A stretch of 64,000 nucleotides of DNA. Source: Artocarpus heterophyllus (taxonomy: Eukaryota > Streptophyta > Magnoliopsida > Rosales > Moraceae). The position numbers were made by a program, and so were the translations under genes. The notes beneath the pieces were generated by a model, which saw only the letters and a list, made by a program, of their open reading frames with translations, made no database searches and was not told where the DNA came from. Positions 11,558 through 22,269 of the stretch are shown here, piece after piece. The stretch is from positions 33,266,930 to 33,330,929 of the forward strand of contig CM046343.1 of NCBI GenBank assembly GCA_025403435.1, given 5' to 3'. The stretch's first letter is position 1. Each line of letters begins with the position of its first letter.

Positions 11558-14051
11558 TTTGAGGGTGAAAAGCTGTACTAAAAGTTAGCTTCGTCCCCAT
11601 AGCTTGGTGAACGCTCCTCCAAAACTTGGAAGTGAATCGACCATCTCGATCAGAAATGATAGATTTCGGAACTCTGTGGTATCTAACTATCTGGGCTACA
11701 TATAGTTCAGCTAGTCTTTCCACAGAACTGCTGAGTTTAATGGGTAAGAAGTGAGCTGATTTCGTCAATCTATCAACGATTACCCATATAGCATCGTGTC
11801 CACCTGTAGTTCTGGGTAGTCCAGTCACCAGATCCATAGTTATCTGGTCCCATTTCCATTCAGGAATTTCAATTTTCTGTAATTCACCGGCTAGTCGTTG
11901 ATGCTCAGCTTTCACCTTTTCACACGTAAGGCATTTGGCGACAAATTGTGCGACATCGTTCTTCATTCCGTGCCACCAGTAATGCTCTTTCAAGTCTTGA
12001 TACATTTTAGTAGCTCCTGGATGAGCCATATATGGTGCTTCATGAGCTTCCTCCAAAACTTGTTTCTTTAATCTTTCATCATTGGGGATGCAGATTCTGC
12101 CCTTATAACAGAGAATGCTATCTTTTAAGATGCTAAATTCTGTTTCCTTGTGCTCGAGAACCTCATTCCTAGCTTTAAGTAGCGACGGATCTGCTTCTTG
12201 TCGCTCTTTTAAGTCCTTCAAGATAATTGGTCGAAACGACAATTGGGCCAATCTTCCAGTGATTAGCTCTATTCCTGCTTCCATCAGGTCCTTCTGAAGG
12301 GGTTTTGGCATTAACCGTATCATTGCCAATGAAGACATTGTTCTACGACTAAGGGCATCGGCTACTCGGTTAGCCTTTCCCGGGTGATATAAAATTTCAC
12401 AATCGTAGTCTTTAACTGACTCTAGCCACCTTCGTTGTCTCATGTTAAGCTCTTTTTGTGTGAAGATATATTTCAAACTCTGATGATCTGTATATATCTC
12501 GCATCTAGCCCCATACAAATAATGACGCCAAATCTTTAATGCAAACACGACCACTGCTAACTCCAAGTCGTGTGTTGGATAGTTCCTTTCATGATCCTTC
12601 AACTGCCTGGATGCATACGCAATCACTTTTTCATTTTGTATAAGAATGGCTCCCAAGCCCGTCTTTGATGCATCACTATAAATCACATAGTTTCCTACGT
12701 TCGGATCTAGTATTGCCAGTATCGGGGCACTCGTGAGTCGCCTCTTTAATTCATTGAAACTTTCTTTGCACTTCTTAGTCCATTCATACTTTGCTGCTTT
12801 CCGTGTAAGTGCAGTGAGTGGTGCTGCTAGTCGAGAAAATCCTTCCACAAAACGTCGATAGTAGCCTGCTAAACCGAGGAAACTTCTGATTTCAGCCACA
12901 CTTTTCGGTGTAGGCCACTTATTTACCGCTTCCACTTTGGTGGGATCAACGGATACTCCATCCTGTGTCACCACGTGTCCTAAGAAATGGACCTTCTCCA
13001 GCCAAAACTCACATTTTGAGAACTTGGCGTACAATTGATGCCTTCTCAATAATTGTAGTGCGATCCTCAGGTGCTCTGCATGTTCCTCTGGTGTTCTTGA
13101 ATATATCAGGATATCGTCAATAAAAACTATGACAAACTTGTCGAGATAGTCCTTGAAAATCCGGTTCATAAGATCCATAAACGCTGCTGGGGCATTAGTC
13201 AGTCCAAATGGCATGACACAAAACTCATAATGCCCATACCGCGTTCGAAACGCTGTTTTTGGCATGTCCTCATCCTTAACTCGTAGTTGATGATATCCAG
13301 AGCGTAGATCGATCTTCGAGAATACTGACGCTCCTTTCAATTGATCGAATAGATCATCAATCCTTGGAAGTGGATACTTATTCTTAATTGTGGCTTTGTT
13401 TAGCTCTCGATAATCGATGCACATTCGTAACGTTCCATCTTTCTTCTTGACAAATAATACAGGCGCTCCCCATGGGGAATGACTCAGCCGAATAAATCCT
13501 TTATTCAGCAACTCTTGTAGTTGCACCTGCAGCTCTTTAAGCTCTCCTGGAGCCATACGATACGGTGCCTTCGATATCGGGGTTGTACCCGGTGTCAACT
13601 CAATCTCGAACGAGATCTCTCGTTCCGGTGATAAACCTGGTAACTCATCTGGGAACACATCAACAAATTCTTTTACTATGGGAACCTTCTCTGGTCCTAA
13701 CTGAGCCTCTTGTGGCTTGCTTACTAAGTTCACCAAATAACCGGTGCATCCACTTTCCAACATCTTCTTTGCTTTTAACGCCGAAATTAGCGCCTTTGGA
13801 GCTTTAGGAACCTTTCCTGAATACACAAACTTCTCACTTCCAGAAGGTTGGAACATAACCTTGTGGTGTCTACAGTTAATCTTAGTCGTGTACTTTCCCA
13901 AGAAATCCATTCCTAGGATAACGTCGTAGTCTTGTATATCAATTATGATCAAATCAATATACAATTCTCTTCCGCAAATGATTATCGGTACTTGACGTAA
14001 CCAATAATCAGAACCCAATACCTCCCCAGAGGGAAGTGCAGTTTTAAAAGT
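11511..14051 (-). pseudogene. Chromovirus pol: protease C-terminus, reverse transcriptase, RNase H, integrase N-terminus
   Basis: The minus-strand reading frame runs from a protease tail ([12 protein letters not shown]) through RT to RNase H and integrase. RT motifs include [28 protein letters not shown] and the catalytic [10 protein letters not shown] near 13100-13130. RNase H motifs include [23 protein letters not shown] and VADALSRR. The integrase HHCC zinc region ([11 protein letters not shown] to CLTCEKVK) and the first two catalytic Asp ([22 protein letters not shown]) are intact. It ends prematurely at 11511 after a one-base deletion near 11555. Upstream it is in frame with gag, separated by one TAG codon at 14052-14054. 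Confidence 0.93.
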
Positions 14052-15452
14052 CTATTCTATTCTATCCCATTCATTCCTTAACCGTTTAGCGAACTTAAAC
14101 AAGGCAAATGAATGCGTTGCTCTAGAGTCAAATAAAACATAAGCATCAGTATTGGCAACAGAAAACTGACATGTTACCACCGACGACGTTCCTGCATCAT
14201 CCTCCTTCTTCATATAGGCGTAAATTCGTCCACTTGGTTCTAGAGCTTCCAAGCGTCCCTGACTGATACTAGGGCCTTCGATCTGCGCTTGGACTGTGTG
14301 AAGCTGGGTTCCCTGAGACCTTTGCTGATTCTGGTTATTCTGATTCTGGGGATTGGAGAAACAGTTTCTGGCATAGTGCCATTCTTTGCCACAGAGGAAG
14401 CACTTGTTGGTGCCAGCTTTACACTCTCCAGCATGTCTTTTTCCGCACTGATTGCAGAGAGGCTTATTGTTTCTTCCATCACTGTTTCTTTTCTGAGGTT
14501 GCTCTTTTTGATTCTTTGGACTAACCACGTTCCATTTCCTCTTGTTGTTAGCATTGCGGTTGCGCCCAACTGGATGGCTTTGGGACTGCCCTTGACTTGG
14601 AACACTTCCTTGCCCTTTTGCTTGTATTACTTGGCTCTGCTTAGCTAAAGCCTTCTCCTCCTTTAGAGTCTTAAAAATTCTTGCCCTCTCTTCCTTGTCA
14701 CGGGCGATTCTGAATTCGGCCCTAGTAGCCCGTTCAATACAATCCTCCACATCCTTAGGGGCTTGCCCTCCACTATCAACTATAAGGGCAATGTTTGTTC
14801 GAAACATTCTCATCAATCTTCTTATTCGTTCCCGATCCGTGGGTACCAATTCAGGACATAAGCGCGCCAATTGGTTAAACCTCTTCACAGCATCTGCCAC
14901 TGACATGTTACCTTGTTTAAAATTATTGAATTCTTCTTGTTGGGCTGCCATCGTTTCCACATTAAAATAAGCCCTACCGAACTCTTCCACAAAATCAGGC
15001 CATGTCATTTCATTTACATTCCTTCTACGTTCTACCGATTCCCACCATCTCCTAGCATCCTTGGTGAGAGAAAATGAGGCGCACAAGACTTTTACACGGT
15101 CACTAAGTCCCATAAATTTCAAAACTCGCTCTATACCAGTAAGCCAATCATCGGCTTCTAATGGATCTGTAGATCCGTCAAATTCTGGGGCTTTCATTCG
15201 TCGGAATCTTTCATAAAACTCGATAGTAGATGCTACCGGAACAGCTGGAACAACTGGAGCAACTGGTTCCTCTTGCTGAGGTGGTAGTACTGGGGGTGGC
15301 GAGTTCGCACGTGCCCGTGGTTCGGGATTATGATTCGCTAGCTGCGCTCTTAACTCTTGCATTTCTAACTCCTGAGCTCGGAGTTTCTGTTGTAACTTCG
15401 TAATCATGGCCATCAAATCCGGGTTTACAGGTTCTCCGGGCATATCAGCCAT
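14052..15452 (-). CDS. Chromovirus Gag and start of protease
   Basis: This 466-codon ORF begins MADMPGEP and carries a coiled-coil-prone N-terminus, a Pro-rich linker, the retrotransposon gag core (FDGSTDPLEADDWL..., ARRWWESV, WPDFVEEF) at roughly residues 85-200, and two zinc knuckles. The second knuckle (CFLCGKEWHYARNC) fits CX2CX4HX4C. The protease active-site triplet reads DSRATHSF where DSGATHSF is expected; the codon at 14121-14123 is AGA, a G-to-A change that should abolish protease. The ORF stops at TAG in a slipped TAGAA repeat (about 14050-14065), in frame with the pol ORF. Confidence 0.9.
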   Translation of the reverse strand: MADMPGEPVNPDLMAMITKLQQKLRAQELEMQELRAQLANHNPEPRARANSPPPVLPPQQEEPVAPVVPAVPVASTIEFYERFRRMKAPEFDGSTDPLEADDWLTGIERVLKFMGLSDRVKVLCASFSLTKDARRWWESVERRRNVNEMTWPDFVEEFGRAYFNVETMAAQQEEFNNFKQGNMSVADAVKRFNQLARLCPELVPTDRERIRRLMRMFRTNIALIVDSGGQAPKDVEDCIERATRAEFRIARDKEERARIFKTLKEEKALAKQSQVIQAKGQGSVPSQGQSQSHPVGRNRNANNKRKWNVVSPKNQKEQPQKRNSDGRNNKPLCNQCGKRHAGECKAGTNKCFLCGKEWHYARNCFSNPQNQNNQNQQRSQGTQLHTVQAQIEGPSISQGRLEALEPSGRIYAYMKKEDDAGTSSVVTCQFSVANTDAYVLFDSRATHSFALFKFAKRLRNEWDRIE

Positions 15453-15983
15453 CGTTAATAAAATAGGTTTACAAGCCTATCATACAATTTCGTCATACGT
15501 CAGTATATACTATTAACTTAATAGTATTTATTATTTTATTTTTTTGTATTAAAAAGGAACGTTCTTCAATCATATAAGCACATACAACATAAACAATAAC
15601 ATAACTCAATGTCTTATCTCATACGTTTCATTTCATGCATTTCAGTTCATACATTTCATTTCAATAACCTCCATACATTTCATTTCATACATTTCAGTTC
15701 ATACGTGTCATTTCGATAACCTTCTTTCATTCCATGAACCTTTTTCATTTCATTTTTACATTCTTTGTAATATTACATGCATAACTCATGTACATACATA
15801 CTTTCCTTTTATACATACTATTCATATCATCTCCGGGAGCAGTTATCACTTCCGGCTACATATACCCTATTGCCGGGAAGAATACCACTTGCCGGTCATA
15901 TATATACAAAACATCAAAGCTCAAAACTATGATGATCACACATCTATATACATTAGATTATACAAAAGTCGTCATCATTTCTT
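15453..15983 (-). mobile_element. Chromovirus spacer between the upstream ORF and gag
   Basis: This is about 530 bp of AT-rich DNA with repeated CATTTCATTTCATAC-like units (about 15630-15770). It has no credible ORF. It lies between the extra 5' ORF and gag, so gag would need its own initiation or a spliced or bicistronic transcript. Confidence 0.5.
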
Positions 15984-16775
15984 TTAATCTGACTCGACTC
16001 CTGACATGTCACTATGTTCAGAATCCTCTTCGGGATCTTCCTCTTCCTCTTCGTCCGAGTCAGTAGATTCGTCGTCGCTTGCAATAATGGGTTCAGGAGG
16101 CTCGGGCTCTTCATCACTATCATCATCATCATCATCCTCCATGTCCATTGGGGGATCTTCTAGGGGCGCGACTACATTCTGCTCTGCGTGTAGTACTGCA
16201 ATAAGAAAGTCGTGAACGCTGAGATAGTTCCTTGGATACTGCATCTATTGCTGGACTGCATTAGGAAGATCTCTCCAAACAAGATCGCAAATGCGTCGTA
16301 AGGGTATTTCAGGAGGAATCAACGGCATCATGGTTCAGCGAAACCTTAAAATATAATGATCTACCGGTTCCCCTACATATCTTCCCCAAACGGGTTCTAT
16401 GCGTATGTATAACCTATATCGCCAATCAGCCCACAACATTGGAATCATTTGGATGTGCATGACATCTGCTGGAGGTACAGGTGCGAATTCAGCTTGAATC
16501 TGTTGTCTGAAGCCTTGCCAGTCCCCGGGTCGCTCATCAGGTCTAATCCTCAACCACCTTGCTAAAGCTTCCCTCAACATCAATCCCGAGGCCAATAATA
16601 CCTGGAGATGTGGTGGCGTATGACAAGCGTCAAAGATTACCTCTACTGCATGAAGCCATTCAGTTAACGCCATGGGTTGCTGACTTCCAACGTATCGTGG
16701 TGGCATTGCATCTTGAAAAGCAATAGTGGCTCTTCGATCAGCTTCCATATCACGATCATGATGCGGTTCCGCCAT
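15984..16775 (-). pseudogene. Extra ORF upstream of gag: gag-like domain plus Asp/Glu-rich tail
   Basis: A single minus-strand frame of about 263 codons starts MAEPHHDRDMEADRR at 16775 and is broken only by TGA (16335-16337) and TAG (16245-16247), both one transition from sense codons. Residues about 25-100 look like a diverged gag core (MPPRYVGSQQPMALTEWLHA, ARWLRIRPD, WQGFRQQIQAEF), parallel to the element's own gag. The C-terminus is strongly acidic (MEDDDDDDSDEEPEPPEP, then more Asp/Glu/Ser runs). Chromoviruses normally encode a single gag-pol ORF, so this is an accessory, perhaps duplicated, gag-like gene. Its function is unknown. Confidence 0.6.
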
Positions 16776-16914
16776 ATACTATATTTATTGTCGTAGTTAA
16801 CATATCATTACCATATAAAATTAGAAACTAAACATTCCTATACTTAAAATTAAACTATCTTACTTGAGCTATAGCAATGAAGCAGACGACAATGTGCAGT
16901 AGGGTGGCAAGATT

Positions 16915-16931
16915 TCCGCTCTGATACCAAC
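16915..16931 (-). other. Primer binding site of the chromovirus
   Basis: The minus strand reads GTTGGTATCAGAGCGG immediately after the LTR end ...TTGTGACA. It matches the 3' end of initiator-Met tRNA, the usual primer of plant Ty3/gypsy elements. Confidence 0.85.
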
Positions 16932-19900
16932 TGTCACAACCTGCCTTTTTCGGGCTGTGATAAAACCCTTTCTTACGTACTTTAGAGCAAAAACTTAGGA
17001 AATTTTTTTTTATACAAATACTGTACATATACTGTTTAATAACTTTTGAGATACAAACATATACTTGTATTTACATGATCATCCTTCTTTTACAATACAA
17101 CTTATTAAACATTACTTTCAAAATATTTTAAAATACCATACAGCGGAAACCATACCCAGTCTGCACACATCATCCATCCGCCAGCTCATCATTATTATTT
17201 ATTCTGACCTTTTTGTCGGAATACCTACAGCATGAAAAACTCAATGAGCTAACGCCCAGTAAGTCCCATATAAACCCACATGCACATTCAATAAAATGCA
17301 TGATAATATTATGCTTTCTTATAATCCTTCATTATCATTATCATTTCTTATCTTTAACTAGGGCCCAAGTGTTCGTACCATTGCGCACTTAGGTCTACGT
17401 AGCACCGTGACCATCTTGTAATCTTTAAACTCCCCTTGAGTCAAGAGTCGATACGACACTTTTCTTAACTTTTGGTGATTCATTTACCAATTCACTTATT
17501 ATGGTTAACATACCATGCATGAAGTGATGAATACATGTTATATATAACATAATCTACATAAATGCTTTTGTACGATATAGACCATACAGGTACATACTTT
17601 ATATACACATTGGTATACATTAATATACGCTCAGGTATACATAGCATAATGTACTAACAAGTACTTAACATAAAATATACACACTGGTATACATTATCAT
17701 ATCCACTCAGGTATGTGTTATTATATACATTCAAGTATATATATATATATATATTTCATATACTCACAAGTATACCCTTTCATTCATTTTTTTTTTTTTA
17801 TAAATACTCATGTTGTTGCATACATACAAGTATACACCTTAATATACATACAAGTATACACATATACATATTACACTCTAATCCTACAATTTCATACTGT
17901 AGGTGGGATAGGTACTTACTTGATACAATTGTCGGGCAACTTAACCACGATATCCTTCCTTCTAGATTCCTAGGATCCTGTTGGCCAATTACAAAGCCAT
18001 TAGCCAAATTTTACTATGTTTCGATACGAAACATTTGTTAGTTAATAAATTGAGTTGCATTACTATGTTCAACTCTAAAAACTACTGTTTTTTTTCTTAT
18101 TTCTATCTAACTTCACCATATCGTTTCTAACGAAGGGTGGAAACCTTTCTAGTCGTTTTCTTATCCCATTAGAAACATTTCAAAGCGGTTCGGGTTATTT
18201 GGGCGGAAATGACGATTTTACCCTCCGTAGGTTTATTAACCTACCCGAGCTCGATTTCGTTATTCTTATAAAATAACCATATATTCATTCTAAAATAACA
18301 TCCTAGTGGGTCAAATCTCTTTATTTCTCAATTATGCCCCATTTTCATTAAACTTTGCGGTTCAGTCCCTGAACTAAAAATTTTGACGATTTTACCCCCG
18401 AAACTAAAATTTACTTCTTTGCACCAGAATTTTCTATTTTTGTCAAGGATCATTTTTGCTCAAAGTACCATATTCAAAATCCTTTGAGAAATGACGTTTT
18501 TGCCCCTTTTTCAAATTTTTCACAATTTTCATAAATTCTTAAAAAATTAAAATCTCATAAACGATTCAGTTTTTTGATGAACCGCCCGCAATGCCTAATA
18601 GTTTCATCGAGATCTGCAACTTTTGTGTTTTAACTTTTTCCAAAATATCACTGTACAAGGGTGTTTTTGGCTAATTTTCAATTCTGCCGAGAGGAATTTT
18701 TTTCTTTCAATTTAGTCCCTATGGCATTTTTACAAAAATCCATTTCAAACTTGCAGTTTTACCCCTACATAAATCATTTTATATCTTAATCAATACATTC
18801 CCATGCTCAAACATCATCTTTGCAAGGTTAAACATCAAAATTACAAAAAAACCATTTTTACAAAAATTGTTGATTTACACTAAAATAAAAATTTCCATAA
18901 CTCAAACTTATCATCCACCATATATACATGAACTTCCGTCAAATACGTGTTCAAAACCCCTCATGGGTTTGAAAGAATAAAAATCAAAACAAAATCTATA
19001 AAATTTCAAACTTTAAAGCTTAAAACTTACCAAAATTACACCCTTTTGGTTTGAAGCCTTTAAAATCCTTTTAGACTCTCTCCTAAGCTTCCTTTTCATA
19101 CAAAAATACCATGGATTAATCTCTTGTCCTTTGCCCATGAAAAATCCCTTGAAAACCCATTAAAAGTTTAGGATTTTACCTTAAACTTGTGGGAAAATCC
19201 TTGTTCTTGCTTGTAAAACTTGTTTGGGGCTATTTTCGCAAGATTTGGGGGCTGAGAAATTTTTTTTGGGAGCTGAGTTATGGCTGCCGAAGCTTGGGTG
19301 GAAAGGAAGAAAAAGAAAATTGTGATAAACTTGCCATAAATGCATGTTTATCACATTTGGTGACTCATGGTAACCCATGAGTACACCACTAGGTGTCACA
19401 AAATGATTGGGCCACTTTTCTTGACATGTGGCCCAATAGAAAAGCAAAAAGTGTCCACTTTATGGAGTTAAAAATTTATACTGTGTAATTTTTTACCACA
19501 CAGTATTTTTTCTATACTGCAGTAGTCAAATCAGTGTACTTTCTATCCTTAGACGGTATAAAAATATTTAACTTACTTTTCATTTACTTTTGGAGGCCAA
19601 TCATAACGTTTTTCGTATCTGTGTTTTCATTTAGCAGTATACTCATACTGCTTCGGCCTTCTTTTTTACCTCTAATTTGGGTTTGGACAACTTCTATGTC
19701 ATATTTACATTCTAATCACCCACTTATTTATATCACAATTTTACAATTAATCGTGACATAAATTTCATTTTATGGATATTATTTACAAATTTTTGAGTAA
19801 TTAAACTCATAAAATCTGTATTCAGCAATATCCAACATTACATCACATTTGGCATATAATTTACATTCAATGCCGTTTATTCCTACTTTATCGTTATTTT

Positions 19901-20010
19901 TACAAAAATTACAATTTTTACAAAAATTTACATTTTTAAAAGTAAATTCATTAATTAAACCCAATTAAATATTAGGTTTTATTAATGAATATTTTTTCCT
20001 GGTCATTACA
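16932..20010 (-). mobile_element. 5' LTR of the Tekay-type chromovirus (3079 bp)
   Basis: In minus orientation it runs from TGTAATGACC (20010) to TTGTGACA (16932), between Tat sequence on one side and the primer site on the other. It matches the truncated 3' LTR (8736-10766) with scattered differences, and less closely the solo LTR at 5512-8694. Small ORFs inside occur at equivalent positions in all three copies (for example 9937-10203 and 19181-19447) and reflect shared LTR sequence, not genes. Confidence 0.88.
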
Positions 20011-20865
20011 CAGACTGCCGAGGATGCTCTTCATCTTGTACACTTGCTTGAAGGCTTCCAACGACATCTCGGTAGCCCGGTGGTACTTTCACAATACGAA
20101 CATCCCGATCAGCGACCTGTAACTGTTCGAGTTCAACTGAGCCGGGTACACGTTGAAATCATTGAGTGCCCGGTGCAAAAATGGATGGAACGGGAGGTGC
20201 AGCCCAGCCTTGAAGAACTCGGCATAAAGAGTGATACATCCCTCGGGTGTGTCCAACGGTGAATCGCCCTCGTCTAGAACAGTGAGGGTCATGTCGTCTG
20301 GGATATCGTACTCGGCGCGTAGCTCCTCCAACTGGGACTCCGTGATAGCGTTTGTATAGCCCGCGGCCGAGGTCTGCCTAGGCCGGGTTACCCGGTAAGC
20401 CGTCACACCTCGGACGCAGGTGACCTAGACCTCCTTTTCTATTTCGAGCTACTCCGCTTTCGCCTCCTCGGTTACCCGTTCCTTGTCAGAAACGTCCACC
20501 GTTATTACTCCTGCAACTTGGACTAGGGCTCTAGCACCCCGGTCAGATGTGCTCGGGACATCGCTGCTCCCTTGTACCTCGGCTCTCTCCTTGGAAAGAA
20601 CTCGATAGGAGCCCGCAATGGCCGACCTGATATAAGGGTCCTGCTCTTTGGATGGCCTAATTGGCCTTTGCCCGTCTAACATGTTCAGGAACTCCTGCTC
20701 GGGTACTGTTTGGGAGTCGACCCTCAGAATTTACTCGAGTCGGCCGGCCCCATCCCATTCTGAGGACGCTCCCTCGACGTCGGTCTGGACGGTGGACGAG
20801 CTACTTTCTGTACTATTTTTCGACCATAAAATTTCTAAATTTTGGGAATCGATAACATCACTCAT
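20011..20865 (-). pseudogene. Antisense ORF of the Tat element (transposase_28 / putative gypsy-type protein domain)
   Basis: One minus-strand frame starts ATG at 20863-20865 and stays in register to the chromovirus boundary, broken by several in-frame stops (one near the Pro/Gly segment, TAG at 20449, one near 20425, one at 20089) but no frameshift. The segment FFKAGLHLPFHPFLHRALND followed by LNSNSYRSLIGMFVL is the signature of the plant 'putative gypsy type transposon' domain (PF04195). Such ORFs lie antisense between pol and the 3' LTR of Tat elements, matching the position here. The C-terminus is cut off at 20010. Confidence 0.75.
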
Positions 20866-21009
20866 TCTGGCACTCCTGAAAAATTACCTGCTCGGGTTTT
20901 GGAAGCTCGGGAAAATATGATCCTCGTGGGGATGACTATGGCTCGGCAGCTAAAACTCTTCGGGTATAAAAGTTCGATAGGAATCGCATGAAATTAACAG
21001 AGAGGATGG

Positions 21010-21051
21010 CCTTATTTATAGCCATTTCAAGCGGGAAATCTTGGCGCGAAA
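21010..21051 (-). promoter_or_regulatory. Putative promoter of the antisense ORF: TATA box and two E2F-type sites
   Basis: On the minus strand, TTTCGCGCC (21051-21043) and TTTCCCGC (21038-21031) both fit the E2F consensus TTTSSCGC. They are followed by CTATAAATAAGG (21021-21010), a good TATA box about 145 bp upstream of the ATG at 20865. The spacing is that of a compact promoter. Function is inferred from sequence only. Confidence 0.45.
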
Positions 21052-21536
21052 AACTAAGAGGCGCGATCATTATGCCTGTTAGACGGTGCAGTCGGCCGTA
21101 GTGCGACACGCGTCCTCCGTCTGATCCACGCACTTTTTCGCCTCATCCCCCTTTGAAGTATCGTTTGGTCTTCTTCCTTTCAGCCAACCTCACCCACTCG
21201 GCATAGTCCACCCGGTCGAACACCGACCAGGTGAACAGGAGGGCTAATGTTGAGGGTGAGCTCGGCTCCACCGTCGAGGAAATAAACTTCGGTGGTTGGC
21301 TAATGAGCTCGGCAGAATCTCCAGTAAGCTTTCTATCAGCCCCCGACGCGACGTACGCCCTTTCGAGGTGCCTCTCAGGGCCTCCGAGGCCGCATGCCAA
21401 GTAGGCTGCCACCTCGGACTATACACTAGCTCGGGTCGGATGAATCTCACTCGCAAGCAGGTTGCTACTTGCCATTATAGACTAACACAAGGCAGATAAC
21501 TCGTCGTTCGATGGAGTCCAATCCATCGGACGAGGG
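21052..21536 (+). mobile_element. Tat element 3' internal region, non-coding
   Basis: This is GC-richer than the surroundings and repeatedly reads CTCGG/GCTCGG, like the rest of the Tat sequence (20011-21050). It has no ORF with a recognisable domain and lies between the antisense ORF promoter and the LTR. Confidence 0.5.
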
Positions 21537-21886
21537 ATGCGACACTTGTCACCTACTGTCTGACACACCTTGATGTGACACCCGAGTTGTGAGTAAAACC
21601 CGCCTTACACCTGGTCCAAGTGGTGGCCTATAAATAGGATGCATTTATGACATTCTAGGGAGAGACTACTTCTTCCCACCTAACTGGTTGTCGCCCTCTG
21701 CCGAGCAAACCCTGCCCTTAGCATCGGAGAGCCCTTGTCCATTCACTAACCTTTTTATTGCCCCCGAAGCGTCCCTCCTCTTGTTGCAGGTACGTCCTAC
21801 CTGGCAGAGGCAAGCCGAAGGAGAGTCGGACCGTGCGCAGCTGCACGCGGTGTTGATCCGACGCCGGACTACGATAAGCATCAACA
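21537..21886 (+). mobile_element. 3' LTR of the Tat element (boundaries approximate)
   Basis: It contains a clear plus-strand TATA box CTATAAATAGG (21628-21638), followed about 30 bp on by the likely transcript start. It ends at GCATCAACA (21886). Orientation agrees with the RNase H fragment at 4893. The 5' boundary is a guess because the polypurine tract is not clear, and the partner LTR lies outside the window. Confidence 0.5.
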
Positions 21887-22269
21887 AGGATTATAAAATG
21901 TGGGATGGTGAAGGATATTGTATCAATGGCAGAGTCACACTTCGCATGGTCTCCTTTTTTTTCAATTGGTATTAGAAGCCAGGACAATTTTGAGAAATTT
22001 GAGCATTATATAAAATTTTCTAGCATGTTAAAAGAAAGGTTTTTTTTTTCTTTTCTTTTTTTTCCTCTCTCTCTCTCTCTCTTTTTTAGGATAGGCATTC
22101 TGGTTAATTTTGATAGTGGCACAGTAGAATGATACATTCTGCGAGTTTGTCTTCTTCAAGGCTCCTCGTATTTGGCTTCAGACCTCAAGCCGGAGGTTCA
22201 CGCGAAAAATTTGGAGACATTTCTTTACAATCCTCACCTGTAAGTTTTTGCATTCGAGCTGTACAATGA
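21887..22269. other. Unassigned junction sequence with a PBS-like site and CT microsatellite
   Basis: It holds TTGGTATTAGAAGCCAGG (about 21966-21983), which resembles a decayed initiator-Met primer site, then poly-T and (CT)n at 22038-22086. No gene is recognised. Confidence 0.35.

Noticed and set aside
16006..16215. Plus-strand Ser-rich 69-codon ORF
   Set aside because: It is the antisense shadow of the Asp/Glu-rich tail of the minus-strand accessory ORF.
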